A stretch of DNA of 64,000 bases from assembly GCA_947496535.1 (NCBI GenBank), contig CANMDE010000002.1, forward strand, positions 434,001 through 498,000. The letters are read 5' to 3'. The position numbers were made by a program, and so were the translations under genes. Positions 17,322 to 26,262 of this stretch are shown piece by piece. The notes under the pieces were generated by a model. The model had not been told where the DNA came from. It saw only the letters and a program-made list of their open reading frames with translations, and made no database searches. Origin of the DNA: an uncultured Paracoccaceae bacterium (GTDB taxonomy: Bacteria; Pseudomonadota; Alphaproteobacteria; Rhodobacterales; Rhodobacteraceae). Position 1 is the stretch's first letter; each line of letters begins with the position of its first letter.

Positions 17322-19139
17322 ATGCTTTTTCGTTACTTCGAATCCCGCGTGGATCCGTTCGCGGGCGCTATTGAAGGTCCGCCGCCTGCAAGCGTTTTGG
17401 GCTATCTGAGATCGCATTTGGCACCCTACAAAGGATGGTTGCCATGGATTGCTCTGGTGGGTTTGCTGACCGCACTGATGGAAAGCGGGCTAATTTTCTA
17501 TTCCGGCCGCCTGATAGATCTGATGACGACCAGTGGGCCAGATGTCTTTTGGGCGACGCATGGGACCGAAGTGCTTTTGGCGCTCTTTTTTGTGCTTTTG
17601 ATCCGACCTGCGATTGTCACGTTAAACCATCTGCTACTGGAACAAACGCTCTCCTCGAACCTGCAAGAACAGGTGCGCTGGCGTGCGCATAAGCATCTAT
17701 TGGGGCAATCAGTTGGCTTCTTTCAAAATGATTTCGCCGGGCGTTTATCCAACCGGGTGATGCAGATGGGCCCCGCGGTCCAGGACAGCGTGCATATGGC
17801 CTTTGAAGCGCTGTGGTTCAGTCTGACCTATGTCATCGGGGCGATCTTCATTCTCAGCCAGATCGATCCGCGTTTGGGGCTGCCGCTGGCACTCTGGGTG
17901 ATCGGTTATGCTTTTTACGTCCGCTACATCGCGTTGCAAGTGGGCGTGGCATCCGAACGTTGGGCAGACGCGCGGTCACTGACCACAGGTCGTGTTGTCG
18001 ATGCTTATAGTAATATCGAGACAGTTAAACTGTTCGCCCACGACACACAGGAACAAGATTACGCTTTGTCGGCATTGCGGCGATTGCGGCTGCGGTTTCA
18101 GCGGTTCTTGCGGTTGATGACGATGCTGGCCTTCGGCATGAATGCGATTAACGGGATCCTAATCGCGATTGTCGTGGGCCCCGCAGTTTGGCTTTGGACG
18201 GAAGGAGTGGTTTCAGTCGGCGAAGTAGCCGCAGCCGCCGCCCTGACGATCCGGCTGAACGGGATGAGCAATTGGATCATGTGGGTCACGATCCGACTGT
18301 TTGAAAACAGCGGGATTATCCAGGAGGGGTTGCAGTCGCTGGCATCGCCACATCAGATTATCGATGCCCCACGCGCCGTTGATCTGCCCGCGCAAGCCAC
18401 CGAAATCCGGCTTGAAGACGTGACGCATAGCTATGGCAAGCGCGGCCATGGCCTTGATAACGTCAGCATGACAATCCCGGCCGGACAAAAGCTGGGGCTG
18501 GTCGGGCGGTCCGGCGCGGGAAAGTCCAGCTTGGTCAACCTACTGATGCGGTTTCATGACGCCGAAGCAGGGCAAATATTGATCGACGGCATGCCAATTG
18601 ACACTTTGACCCAAAAGGGGTTGCGGCAACAAATTGGAATGGTCAGCCAGAACACGGCCCTGTTGCATCGGTCGGTCCGGGACAATCTGCTGTACGGGAA
18701 TAGTCACGCGGATGAAGCGGCGATGATACGCGCTGCAAAGCAAGCCAAGGCACATGACTTTATCGAAGCGCTTTGCGATAGCGAAGGGCGCAAGGGATAT
18801 AACGCGCATGTTGGTGAACGCGGGGTGACGCTTTCGGGCGGTCAACGGCAGCGGATCGCGATCGCGCGGGTGATCTTAAAGAACGCGCCTATCTTGATCT
18901 TGGACGAGGCTACATCAGCGCTGGACAGTAATGTAGAGGCGGATATCCAAGATGCGCTTTATGCGGTGATGCAAGGCAAGACGGTGATTTCGATCGCGCA
19001 CCGGCTGTCGACGTTAGCGCAAATGGACCGGATCGTAGTACTTGATCAGGGACGAATTGTCGAAGACGGGACGCATGATGCACTGCTGTGCAGTGGGGGG
19101 CTCTACGCAGAACTCTGGAAGCGACAGAAAGGATGCTGA
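17322..19139 (+). CDS. ABC exporter (fused membrane and ATPase domains), candidate siderophore exporter
   Basis: Half-transporter of 605 aa from the ATG at 17322 with AAGGGA six bases upstream. The N-terminal half has about six membrane helices. The C-terminal ATPase has Walker [10 protein letters not shown], signature L-S-G-G-Q-R-Q-R, Walker B I-L-I-L-D-E-A-T-S-A-L-D and the H-loop in I-A-H-R-L-S-T. It starts 10 bases after asbF and is the last gene of the run, so export of the finished siderophore or an intermediate is likely. In Bacillus anthracis petrobactin leaves through an RND pump (ApeX), so an ABC exporter here would be a different solution. Substrate is inferred only. Confidence 0.88.
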   Translation: MLFRYFESRVDPFAGAIEGPPPASVLGYLRSHLAPYKGWLPWIALVGLLTALMESGLIFYSGRLIDLMTTSGPDVFWATHGTEVLLALFFVLLIRPAIVTLNHLLLEQTLSSNLQEQVRWRAHKHLLGQSVGFFQNDFAGRLSNRVMQMGPAVQDSVHMAFEALWFSLTYVIGAIFILSQIDPRLGLPLALWVIGYAFYVRYIALQVGVASERWADARSLTTGRVVDAYSNIETVKLFAHDTQEQDYALSALRRLRLRFQRFLRLMTMLAFGMNAINGILIAIVVGPAVWLWTEGVVSVGEVAAAAALTIRLNGMSNWIMWVTIRLFENSGIIQEGLQSLASPHQIIDAPRAVDLPAQATEIRLEDVTHSYGKRGHGLDNVSMTIPAGQKLGLVGRSGAGKSSLVNLLMRFHDAEAGQILIDGMPIDTLTQKGLRQQIGMVSQNTALLHRSVRDNLLYGNSHADEAAMIRAAKQAKAHDFIEALCDSEGRKGYNAHVGERGVTLSGGQRQRIAIARVILKNAPILILDEATSALDSNVEADIQDALYAVMQGKTVISIAHRLSTLAQMDRIVVLDQGRIVEDGTHDALLCSGGLYAELWKRQKGC

Positions 19140-19196
19140 ACTAACTTGGGCGTGAGGTTTCCGCAAAAATAAATTGAAACCACCAAGTACGCGACG

Positions 19197-19321
19197 ACAT
19201 TTGCAGCGATGCGCTAAGCCGTTGGAAAAGGTTCTTTTTCGGCATTAATTTCGAGAGCCAGGAGTGGCCGCTAACCTCGTTTTATTGATCGGGTCAGCTT
19301 GTCGCGTAAAGGTTAAGGTTA
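19197..19321 (+). repeat. Intergenic repeat, copy A
   Basis: Two blocks are shared with 42540-42621. The first is ACATTTGC(A/T)GCGAT at 19197-19210. The second runs from CTCGTTTT at 19276 through GGGTCAG, TTGT, CGTAAA and two direct GT-AA type steps to 19321. Copy A has extra sequence between the blocks. On the minus strand both second blocks read as a short peptide-like T-L-T-F-T-x-Q-x-D-P with mainly third-position differences. No function is recognised. The rest of 19140-19326 holds no gene that I can support. Confidence 0.45.
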
Positions 19322-19326
19322 CTCCG

Positions 19327-19590
19327 TTAACATTGATTTGTTTGTTTAAGGTCCAGCACGCCGTTTGGGTCTTCAAACTGTATGCCCTTGGCGAACTCAA
19401 ATGACACGTAATCAGCATAGACGTAAAAACCGCCAAAGCGGCTCTTTGGATTGTCTATTGCAAGCTCAAACACAGTGCCGCCATACATCGGTCATAGGTT
19501 GGTATCGGGTGCCAGCTCGATTACCATTTTTTCCAAACTGTCGATAATCTTCGCGTTGACTGCGTCGTCCACTTCAAGCCGAACCGATAA
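19327..19590 (-). pseudogene. DUF1801-family protein remnant
   Basis: On the minus strand, the frame ending at the TAA at 19329-19327 reads M-Y-G-G-T-V-F-E-L-A, then S-R-F-G-G-F-Y-V-Y-A-D-Y-V-S-F-E-F, a good match to DUF1801 proteins. Upstream in the same frame lies L-E-K-M-V-I-E-L-A-P-D-T, but a TGA at 19494-19492 interrupts the two parts. The usual C-terminal G-K-x-R-R-H-I-K tail is missing. The 5' limit is unclear because the frame runs into the 3' end of the VOC gene. It looks like a decayed gene in a scrambled junction. Confidence 0.55.
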
Positions 19591-19969
19591 TTGGAGAGGC
19601 AATCTCAACGATACAGCCATCCAGATCGCGGACATAGGATACTATCTGCCCCCAAGGCTTTTCATTTGGTGCACTGACCGGCTGGCAACCCTCTGACAGG
19701 GCCCTGTCATAAGCAACTGTTACATCATCCGTGACAAAGCAGATTTCCCATCCGGCGGCAGGGCCACCTGGGTTATTTGGCACGATCGCCAGACCGTTCA
19801 TCTCGGCGGCTTCAGTCCCTGCAAAAGCTAGTATCGTCTCACCAGTTTCCATTTCTCCGTAAAGATTGCTTTCATGAATGAAGCGTTTCTTGAGCCCAAA
19901 GGCGGCTTCGTAGAATGCGACTGTTTTGGGCACATCTGCTACATAAATTATTGTGTATCCGAGTTTCAT
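19574..19969 (-). CDS. VOC (glyoxalase/bleomycin-resistance) family protein
   Basis: Soluble metal-binding fold protein of 131 aa. M-K-L-G-Y-T-I-I-Y-V-A-D-V, then A-F-Y-E-A-A-F-G-L and the C-terminal R-D-L-D-G-C-I-V-E-I-A show the paired beta-alpha-beta-beta-beta modules of the VOC superfamily. The exact substrate is unknown; small-molecule lyase, isomerase or resistance roles occur in the family. It sits 48 bases downstream of the AraC-type regulator on the same strand, so the two may once have been a regulator-enzyme pair. Confidence 0.82.
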   Translation of the reverse strand: MKLGYTIIYVADVPKTVAFYEAAFGLKKRFIHESNLYGEMETGETILAFAGTEAAEMNGLAIVPNNPGGPAAGWEICFVTDDVTVAYDRALSEGCQPVSAPNEKPWGQIVSYVRDLDGCIVEIASPIIGSA

Positions 19970-20017
19970 AAGGTGATCTTATCTCACACCAACAAGTGGG
20001 TCTTGAATGAATCGGAC

Positions 20018-20710
20018 CTATTTGGAAAAGACATCTGGCAACGACAAGTCAGATGGCACAGTACTTGGTGTGAATCCCCCGAAACGGCGGAAGCTGCGGA
20101 CCATATGTGCGTGATCTGCATACCCACCTTCGAACGCTGCGGCGATGATCGGCACATTGCCAGTAGTGACCAATTTGAGTGCTCGGTGGAACTGAATGAG
20201 CTGAGCATAGGTCTTGGCAGTAAGACCAATATTGCGGCGAAAGAGGCGGTTCAAATGCCGAGCGGTACATACTACGAATTTTGCCAGTGCATCAATGCGC
20301 AAACGTCCGCCTGAAGCGTGAAGTATATCAATAGCACGGGTGAGTCGGGCATCGACATCTGGCCATGACTGGCTGGGGACGATGCGGGCCAAAGCATCGA
20401 GTGTCGGAGCTGTGCCATGAAGCGCAGCGAGAGCAGGCAAACGATGCAGCGCCTCCGCTCCTCTCAAGACGCTATTAGGCGCTTTGCTCAAATCACCTTG
20501 CCACAGTGTTGCGCCATGCTCAGGACGCAAGCGGATACCAAACCACTGGTCGCCCGTGTTATAATCAACGCAGTAAGACTGCGTCGCGGGTCCAGTTATT
20601 ATAGGAACGAATTGATCCGGTGTGCTGGCATGGTTGCGCACGATGATGTCGCAACGCCCATCTGGCAGAACGACGGCGCTGCCTGGCATGCGCGCGGCAA
20701 ATGACCACAT
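20018..20710 (-). CDS. AraC-family regulator, apparently N-terminally disrupted
   Basis: The frame from the ATG at 20710 gives 230 aa: an N-terminal sensing domain (V-V-L-P-D-G-R-C-D-I-I-V) and a C-terminal double helix-turn-helix (L-A-K-F-V-V-C-T-A-R-H-L-N-R-L-F-R and A-F-E-G-G-Y-A-D-H-A-H-M-V-R-S-F). Upstream the same frame continues with protein-like sequence (F-F-I-P-I-P-V-G-Y-N-E-A-I-E-T-P) that belongs to the usual domain start. It then hits a TGA at 20791-20789, six codons after an ATG at 20809 that has AAAAAGG upstream. The natural gene was probably 20018-20809 and is now interrupted. The 20710 start lacks about 25 conserved residues. Confidence 0.7.
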   Translation of the reverse strand: MWSFAARMPGSAVVLPDGRCDIIVRNHASTPDQFVPIITGPATQSYCVDYNTGDQWFGIRLRPEHGATLWQGDLSKAPNSVLRGAEALHRLPALAALHGTAPTLDALARIVPSQSWPDVDARLTRAIDILHASGGRLRIDALAKFVVCTARHLNRLFRRNIGLTAKTYAQLIQFHRALKLVTTGNVPIIAAAFEGGYADHAHMVRSFRRFGGFTPSTVPSDLSLPDVFSK

Positions 20711-21034
20711 CGCCTCAATGCAACGAGCGGCTTTGGGTGTTTCAATTGCTTCATTATAGCCAACGGGTATTGGGATGAAAAACGTTCCTCAATTTGCGCT
20801 TTTCCACATTGTTACCTTTTTCTTGCAGGCCTGCCAGTAGCAACAAAGTAGCCATTGGCGCGGCCGCAACGGAATGGCGCGGCTCTAATCGGGCGTTTGG
20901 GTCAAGTCTAAATCATCGTCATCATCTCGCTCTTAATGGGATCGTTGTTTCTCATCCGGGTCACGCTTCTCTTCGCAGTCACTAGTGGCCCAGTTCGGTT
21001 GAGCCGCTGCATGCATGTGTCGGATTGGTTGTGA

Positions 21035-21331
21035 AGCGACCATTTTGTCAGTCGGACGCTGAGCAAGCTGGGCTTTGAGCCTCAGATCATCCTCGCGATC
21101 TACATGAAGCCTTTCATCAAAGGCCAAAAGAACGATTACAACGATGCAGAGGCAATTGCTGCATCCGCTTTGCGTCCAAATCCGCCGGTTGTTCCTGAGC
21201 AGAGCCGGGAGCAGCTCAACCTTCAGGCGCTCCATCGCGTTCGATCTCGTTTGGTGTCGCGCCGGACGGCAACGATCAACCAGATCAGTGCATTCCTGAT
21301 GAGGGCGAACAAACCGGCACGAATGGCCTGA
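21035..21331 (+). pseudogene. IS110-family transposase remnant
   Basis: The frame 21035-21331 reads D-H-F-V-S-R-T-L-S-K-L-G-F-E-P, then K-P-F-I-K-G-Q-K-N-D-Y-N-D-A-E-A-I-A and L-Q-A-L-H-R-V-R-S-R-L-V, the central part of the DEDD domain of IS110-type transposases. The N-terminal part with the first catalytic aspartate is missing (a stop lies just upstream at 21032). The C-terminal transposase domain after M-R-A-N-K-P is not found. About 99 of the usual 300-350 residues remain, so the element is dead. No terminal repeats were found, which is normal for IS110. Confidence 0.75.
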
Positions 21332-21668
21332 AGGATTCTGAGACACAAAACTGCGTTCAACCCACCACGAGACGAGGTCGCAATCGGCGTCTAGACCAAA
21401 TCGACCCGATGGAGTTCGCGACTGATAGAAAGCATGGAACGGAACAATTGCGCCCCCAGATTCTGACGACCCATTCGGTCATTTTGGACCTTGCCGGTAA
21501 TTAGATCACGGCGCGTGCGTAACCCCAAAAAAGGCCACGACCCGCGTGTCGATCAACAGGCCGGATACATATGAGCGACTTCCGAGAAAATGCCAGAAAA
21601 TCACTTGCCAACAGCAGCAGGTACATACAGGCTGGTCGCGCTCCAACGCCTTCTGGCAGGCGAGATGA
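21332..21668. other. Non-coding stretch after the IS110 remnant
   Basis: I see no gene, RNA or clear repeat here. Short peptide-like stretches could be decayed transposase C-terminus, but none carries a recognisable motif. It separates the transposase relic from the 3' end of gcvP and may contain the gcvTHP transcription end; no convincing terminator hairpin was seen. Confidence 0.4.
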
Positions 21669-24512
21669 TTACTCAGCGGCATCTAAGTAGTCGTCCATCG
21701 GAGGGCAAGTGCAGGTCAAGTTTCGATCACCCCAAACATTGTCGACCCGATTGACTGGTGGCCAGTATTTGTCGATCCGGAATGTGCCGGGGGGAAAACA
21801 ACCTGTCTCTCGCGAGTATGGTCGGTCCCAATCCTTGACGAGGTCTTCCATCGTGTGGGGTGCGTGTTTGAGGGGGTTATTCTCTGGATCGGCGGTCCCA
21901 TTTTCGATGTCTGTGATCTCAGCCCGGATGGCGAGCATCGCATCACAAAAACGATCAAGTTCTGCTTTGGTTTCGGACTCGGTCGGTTCGATCATTAGGG
22001 TTCCAGCAACTGGCCAGCTCATCGTAGGCGCATGAAAGCCGCAATCGATCAGTCGTTTGGCGATATCATCCACGGTTATACCCGCGCTATCGGCAAAGGG
22101 ACGCGTATCAATGATACATTCGTGCGCGACCCGTCCCGTAGGCCCCTTGTAAAGAACACTGAACGCCCCTTCGAGCCTCTTTGCGATGTAGTTGGCGTTT
22201 AGGATTGCAACACGCGTCGCCTGCGTCAGCCCATCCCCGCCCATCATCAGGCAATAGGCCCATGAAATCGGTAGCAATGAAGGAGACCCGAAAGCGGCAG
22301 CCGACACAGCGCCCTCGCCTGAATTCGGGTCGCCTGGCAGATGTGCAATGAGGTGATCTTTAACGCCGATAGGACCCATCCCGGGGCCGCCGCCGCCATG
22401 GGGGATGCAAAATGTTTTGTGCAAGTTCAGGTGGCTGACATCGCCACCCAAATCGCCGGGTCGCGACAACCCGACCATAGCATTCATATTGGCCCCGTCG
22501 ATGTAAACTTGGCCGCCGTGGTCATGCGTGATTTTGCACACGTCGATCACGGTTTCCTCGAACACGCCGTGGGTGGACGGATAGGTGATCATGCAGCCCG
22601 CAAGGTTGTCAGAGTGTTCTTGGGCCTTTGCACGGAAGTCATCGACATCAATATCGCCATTGGCAGCCGACTTTATCGGCACCACTTTCCAGCCGACCAT
22701 CTGGGCCGAGGCCGGATTGGTCCCATGCGCGGACATTGGGATCAGGCAGATATTGCGGTGACCTTGACCATTCGCGCGATGATAGCCTGCAATCGACAAA
22801 AGGCCCGCGTATTCACCCTGTGCACCGGAATTGGGCTGCATGGAGATCGCGGCATACCCCGTCACATCACATAGTTTGGCCGAAAGGTCGTCAATCATTT
22901 CCATGTAACCCACCGCTTGATCTCGGGGGATGTAAGGGTGCAAAAGCGAGAATTCGTCCCACGACACTGGGATCATTTCAGCAGCTGAGTTTAGCTTCAT
23001 CGTGCAGGAGCCAAGAGGGATCATCGCGCGATCAAGTGCGAGGTCCCGGTCGGCCAAGCGACGCATATAACGCATCATTTCAGTCTCAGCCCGGTTCATG
23101 TGGAACACCGGATGCGTAAGGTAGTCGGAGGTACGGATCAGCTTTTCCGGAACATGGTAGTGCGGTGTATAGTCTTTGTCCGCACGATCGATGCCAAAGG
23201 CCCGCCAGACGGCTTCGATCGTGGCAGGACGCGTTCGTTCATCCAAGGTAATGCCCACTTGGGTCGTCCCTACTGCGCGCAAGTTAATGCCTTCATCCAC
23301 CGCTGATTTCATCACAGCAGCTTGGCGCGGGCCGACTTCAACAGTAATCGTATCAAAAAACGTGGCGGGGCGTACGTCAAAGCCGGCTTGCTTTATCCCT
23401 TCAGCGAGCCGAGCCGTCTTGCGATGGATCCGTTGGGCAATCGCCTTGAGACCCTCAGGCCCATGAAACACCGCATAGAAACCGGCCATCACAGCCAACA
23501 ACGCTTGCGCAGTGCAGACGTTCGAGGTCGCCTTTTCGCGACGAATATGCTGTTCGCGGGTTTGCAGGGACAACCGGTAAGCGCGGTTGCCGTGACTGTC
23601 GATGGATACGCCAACAATCCTACCCGGCATGGAACGGGCATAGTTTTGTTTGGTTGCCATATAGGCGGCATGGGGACCACCATACCCGACAGGCACGCCA
23701 AACCGTTGGGTGCTGCCGATAGCAATATCTGCGCCTATCGCGCCTGGCTCCTTCAGCAAAGTCAGCGACAGGGGATCAGCCGCGATGATGCCGATGGCGT
23801 TGGCGCCGTGTAGCTTGGCAATCTCCTGGGTAAAATCACGCAGGTGCCCATAGGTACCCGGAAACTGGAAGATCGCACCGAAAACGGCGGCGGCGTCCAG
23901 ATCGTCCGGATTGCCGACCGTGATCTCAATCCCCAAGGGGGCGGCTCGGGTTTTCATTACAGCGATGTTTTGCGGGTGGCAGTTCTCGTCGACGAAAAAG
24001 CCTTTGACCTTTGTCTTGGCAACCCGTTGCGCCATGGTCATTGCCTCAGCGCAGGCTGTTGCTTCGTCCAGCAAAGAAGCGTTCGCAATTTCAAGTCCCG
24101 TTAGGTCGGATACCATAGTTTGGAAGTTGAGAAGCGCCTCAAGCCGACCTTGTGAGATTTCAGGTTGGTAAGGGGTATAGGCGGTGTACCAAGCTGGGTT
24201 TTCGAAGATATTCCTTTGGATTGCAGGCGGCGTGACCGTGCCGTGATATCCTTGCCCGATCAGCGATGTCAGCACCTTATTCTTAGACGCGGTGACCTTC
24301 ATGTGATGAAGCAACTCACGTTCTGACAGTGGCTTACCAAAGTCCAACGGTTTGGACTGCCGGATTTTTGCGGGAAGCGTATCTGTGATCAGCGCGTCAA
24401 GATCGTCGGCCCCCACAACTTTCAACATCTCCACCATTTCGGCGGGCGATGGTCCGATGTGACGTCGGTTTGCGAAGTCATAGGGCAGATAGTCGGTGGG
24501 GGTGAAGGTCAT
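21669..24512 (-). CDS. gcvP: Glycine dehydrogenase (decarboxylating), P-protein
   Basis: PLP enzyme of the glycine cleavage system, 947 aa, the full single-chain length with fused N- and C-terminal halves. It decarboxylates glycine and passes the aminomethyl group to lipoyl GcvH. R-H-I-G-P-S near the N-terminus, the glycine-rich [12 protein letters not shown] and the PLP lysine in [10 protein letters not shown] are diagnostic. It is the last gene of gcvT-gcvH-gcvP, starting 15 bases after gcvH with GGAG upstream. Expression should follow the glycine riboswitch ahead of gcvT. Confidence 0.97.
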   Translation of the reverse strand: MTFTPTDYLPYDFANRRHIGPSPAEMVEMLKVVGADDLDALITDTLPAKIRQSKPLDFGKPLSERELLHHMKVTASKNKVLTSLIGQGYHGTVTPPAIQRNIFENPAWYTAYTPYQPEISQGRLEALLNFQTMVSDLTGLEIANASLLDEATACAEAMTMAQRVAKTKVKGFFVDENCHPQNIAVMKTRAAPLGIEITVGNPDDLDAAAVFGAIFQFPGTYGHLRDFTQEIAKLHGANAIGIIAADPLSLTLLKEPGAIGADIAIGSTQRFGVPVGYGGPHAAYMATKQNYARSMPGRIVGVSIDSHGNRAYRLSLQTREQHIRREKATSNVCTAQALLAVMAGFYAVFHGPEGLKAIAQRIHRKTARLAEGIKQAGFDVRPATFFDTITVEVGPRQAAVMKSAVDEGINLRAVGTTQVGITLDERTRPATIEAVWRAFGIDRADKDYTPHYHVPEKLIRTSDYLTHPVFHMNRAETEMMRYMRRLADRDLALDRAMIPLGSCTMKLNSAAEMIPVSWDEFSLLHPYIPRDQAVGYMEMIDDLSAKLCDVTGYAAISMQPNSGAQGEYAGLLSIAGYHRANGQGHRNICLIPMSAHGTNPASAQMVGWKVVPIKSAANGDIDVDDFRAKAQEHSDNLAGCMITYPSTHGVFEETVIDVCKITHDHGGQVYIDGANMNAMVGLSRPGDLGGDVSHLNLHKTFCIPHGGGGPGMGPIGVKDHLIAHLPGDPNSGEGAVSAAAFGSPSLLPISWAYCLMMGGDGLTQATRVAILNANYIAKRLEGAFSVLYKGPTGRVAHECIIDTRPFADSAGITVDDIAKRLIDCGFHAPTMSWPVAGTLMIEPTESETKAELDRFCDAMLAIRAEITDIENGTADPENNPLKHAPHTMEDLVKDWDRPYSRETGCFPPGTFRIDKYWPPVNRVDNVWGDRNLTCTCPPMDDYLDAAE

Positions 24513-24527
24513 GTTTGACTCCGATAT

Positions 24528-24887
24528 TCAGGCGATCAAGGCGTTGTAAGCGGCTTCGTCCATGTAACCGTCCATTTGTGACGAGTCAGACGGTTTGATC
24601 TTAAAGAACCAGCCGGCACCTAACGCGTCTTCATTTGCGAGCGCAGGGTTATCCGCGAGGGTCGTATTCACTTCAACGATTTCGCCGTCGATTGGTGCCA
24701 TAATATCAGAGGCAGCCTTGACGCTTTCGATCACGACGATTTCTTCATCTTTGACCACGGTTGTGCCAACTTCGGGCAATTCGACAAAGACAATATCGCC
24801 AAGTTGGGTTGTCGCATGTTCGGTGATGCCCACCACGACAACGTCATCTTCGGCGCGCAGCCATTCGTGTTCTTCAGTGAATTTCAT
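24528..24887 (-). CDS. gcvH: Glycine cleavage system H protein
   Basis: Lipoyl carrier protein of 119 aa that shuttles the aminomethyl intermediate between GcvP, GcvT and dihydrolipoamide dehydrogenase. The start M-K-F-T-E-E-H-E-W-L is typical, and the lipoylated lysine sits in V-I-E-S-V-K-A-A-S at residue 57. The C-terminal G-A-G-W-F-F-K-I-K is conserved. A GGAGAA Shine-Dalgarno sequence precedes the ATG. It lies between gcvT (17 bases upstream) and gcvP in a compact operon. Confidence 0.97.
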   Translation of the reverse strand: MKFTEEHEWLRAEDDVVVVGITEHATTQLGDIVFVELPEVGTTVVKDEEIVVIESVKAASDIMAPIDGEIVEVNTTLADNPALANEDALGAGWFFKIKPSDSSQMDGYMDEAAYNALIA

Positions 24888-24904
24888 ATGTGTTCTCCGT
24901 CAGT

Positions 24905-26026
24905 TTAGCGTTTGAAATTTGCGGGGATGAAGGGAAGGGAGGTGACGGTGACCGGCAAACGCTTGCCGCGCAACTCACCGTAAAGGACAGTGCCGGGTTG
25001 ATGCAGACCGTCAGCGACAATGCCCATGGCGACTGGACCGCCGACAGATGGACCAAATCCGCCAGATGTGATGAACCCGATCTGGTTGGCGTCACTCTCA
25101 GATTGGAACAATGGGACGCCTTGACGCATGGGCGCACGACCTTCGGGTTTCAGCCCGACGCGGTGTCGGTCAGTTCCGGTTTCAAGCGCGGTAAGTATAA
25201 TGTCGGCCCCGGGAAACCCAGCCGCACGTGCGCCATTGCTCCTTCGGACCTTCTGTATGGCCCATGACAAAGATGCCTCTACCGGATTCAAACCATCGTC
25301 CATGTCCTGTCCATAAAGGCACAAACCCGCCTCAAGCCGCAGGCTGTCGCGCGCGCCGAGGCCAACCGGCTCAACGTCTTCGTGGGCAAGCAATTCTTTG
25401 GCCAGCGCTTCGGCCTGACAGGCAGGCACAGAAATCTCATAGCCGTCTTCACCAGTATATCCTGATCGTGACACCCAGCATTCGGTACCCAAAAGCGACA
25501 GCGATGTCACATCCATAAACCGCATGTTTGCGGCTTTGGAGTCCAATGCTGAAAGTACCGCTTCGGCGGCAGGCCCTTGCAAAGCAAGCAGGGCGCGATC
25601 AGTGATCTCGATCACAACAAAACCGTCTAGATTGGCTTTCAAATAGGTAATGTCAGCGGCCTTGCACCCAGCGTTCACGACCATAAAAATATGGTCGCCG
25701 CGATTTGCCAGCATCAGGTCGTCCAAGATCCCACCAGCTTCGTTGGTGAAGAAGCCGTAGCGCTGTCGATCCCGGCCCAATCTCGCAATATCAACTGGAA
25801 TCAATGCCTCCAACGCGGTTGCTGCCGCTAGATAGTCCGCGCCCTTGATGATCACTTGCCCCATATGACTGACGTCAAATAGTCCGGCTTTTTTGCGGGT
25901 ATGCAAGTGTTCCTGCATGACACCCATCGGGTATTGAACAGGCATGGAATACCCTGCAAATGGTACCATCTTGGCACCAAGGGCCACATGAAGCTGATGC
26001 AGCGGCGTATGTAAAAGGTCAGACAT
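24905..26026 (-). CDS. gcvT: Glycine cleavage system aminomethyltransferase, T protein
   Basis: Tetrahydrofolate-dependent enzyme of 373 aa releasing ammonia and forming 5,10-methylene-THF from the GcvH intermediate. M-V-P-F-A-G-Y-S-M-P-V-Q-Y near the N-terminus carries the folate-site pattern. F-D-V-S-H-M-G-Q, S-R-S-G-Y-T-G-E-D-G-Y-E and the late G-F-I-T-S-G-G-F-G-P-S motif fit GcvT. It is first in the operon; its leader contains a tandem glycine riboswitch ending about 86 bases upstream. Confidence 0.96.
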   Translation of the reverse strand: MSDLLHTPLHQLHVALGAKMVPFAGYSMPVQYPMGVMQEHLHTRKKAGLFDVSHMGQVIIKGADYLAAATALEALIPVDIARLGRDRQRYGFFTNEAGGILDDLMLANRGDHIFMVVNAGCKAADITYLKANLDGFVVIEITDRALLALQGPAAEAVLSALDSKAANMRFMDVTSLSLLGTECWVSRSGYTGEDGYEISVPACQAEALAKELLAHEDVEPVGLGARDSLRLEAGLCLYGQDMDDGLNPVEASLSWAIQKVRRSNGARAAGFPGADIILTALETGTDRHRVGLKPEGRAPMRQGVPLFQSESDANQIGFITSGGFGPSVGGPVAMGIVADGLHQPGTVLYGELRGKRLPVTVTSLPFIPANFKR

Positions 26027-26111
26027 CGAAGGCCTCTACTTTGATTGGCCGTTCAGATATCAAGATATCCTGCGGCACCACATGACGCGAAAGCAATGCC
26101 TTCACGCGTGA

Positions 26112-26262
26112 TGCCCCCTCTGTCCTTGTGCCTGAGATTGCTATCCCTTCGGCGGGCACAAATTACATGCCACTCTCCAGAGTCTTCGTATCGGCGTCGG
26201 TCCGGTTGCCTGAGAGTTTCCGGGGCGGTTGCTCCTTCGGCACCAGCTTAGCTGGTTCTCCC
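26112..26262 (-). promoter_or_regulatory. Tandem glycine riboswitch upstream of gcvT
   Basis: Read on the minus strand, aptamer 1 (26262-26173) has GGGAGAACC, GCCGAAGGAGCAACC, AACTCTCAGGCAA, GGACC and the closing ACTCTGGAGAG. After a short linker, aptamer 2 (26160-26112) has TGCCC, GCCGAAGGGATAGCAA, TCTCAGGCA, AGGACAGAGGGG and closing GGGGCA. This is the two-aptamer layout of gcvT glycine riboswitches. Such elements usually switch on the cleavage operon when glycine is abundant. Downstream bases 26070-26107 contain CACGCG...CGCG pairing around GAAGGCATTGCTTTC that could be the expression platform. Confidence 0.93.

Noticed and set aside
22341..23813. Long plus-strand frames opposite gcvP
   Set aside because: They have no recognisable family and mirror the codon pattern of gcvP.
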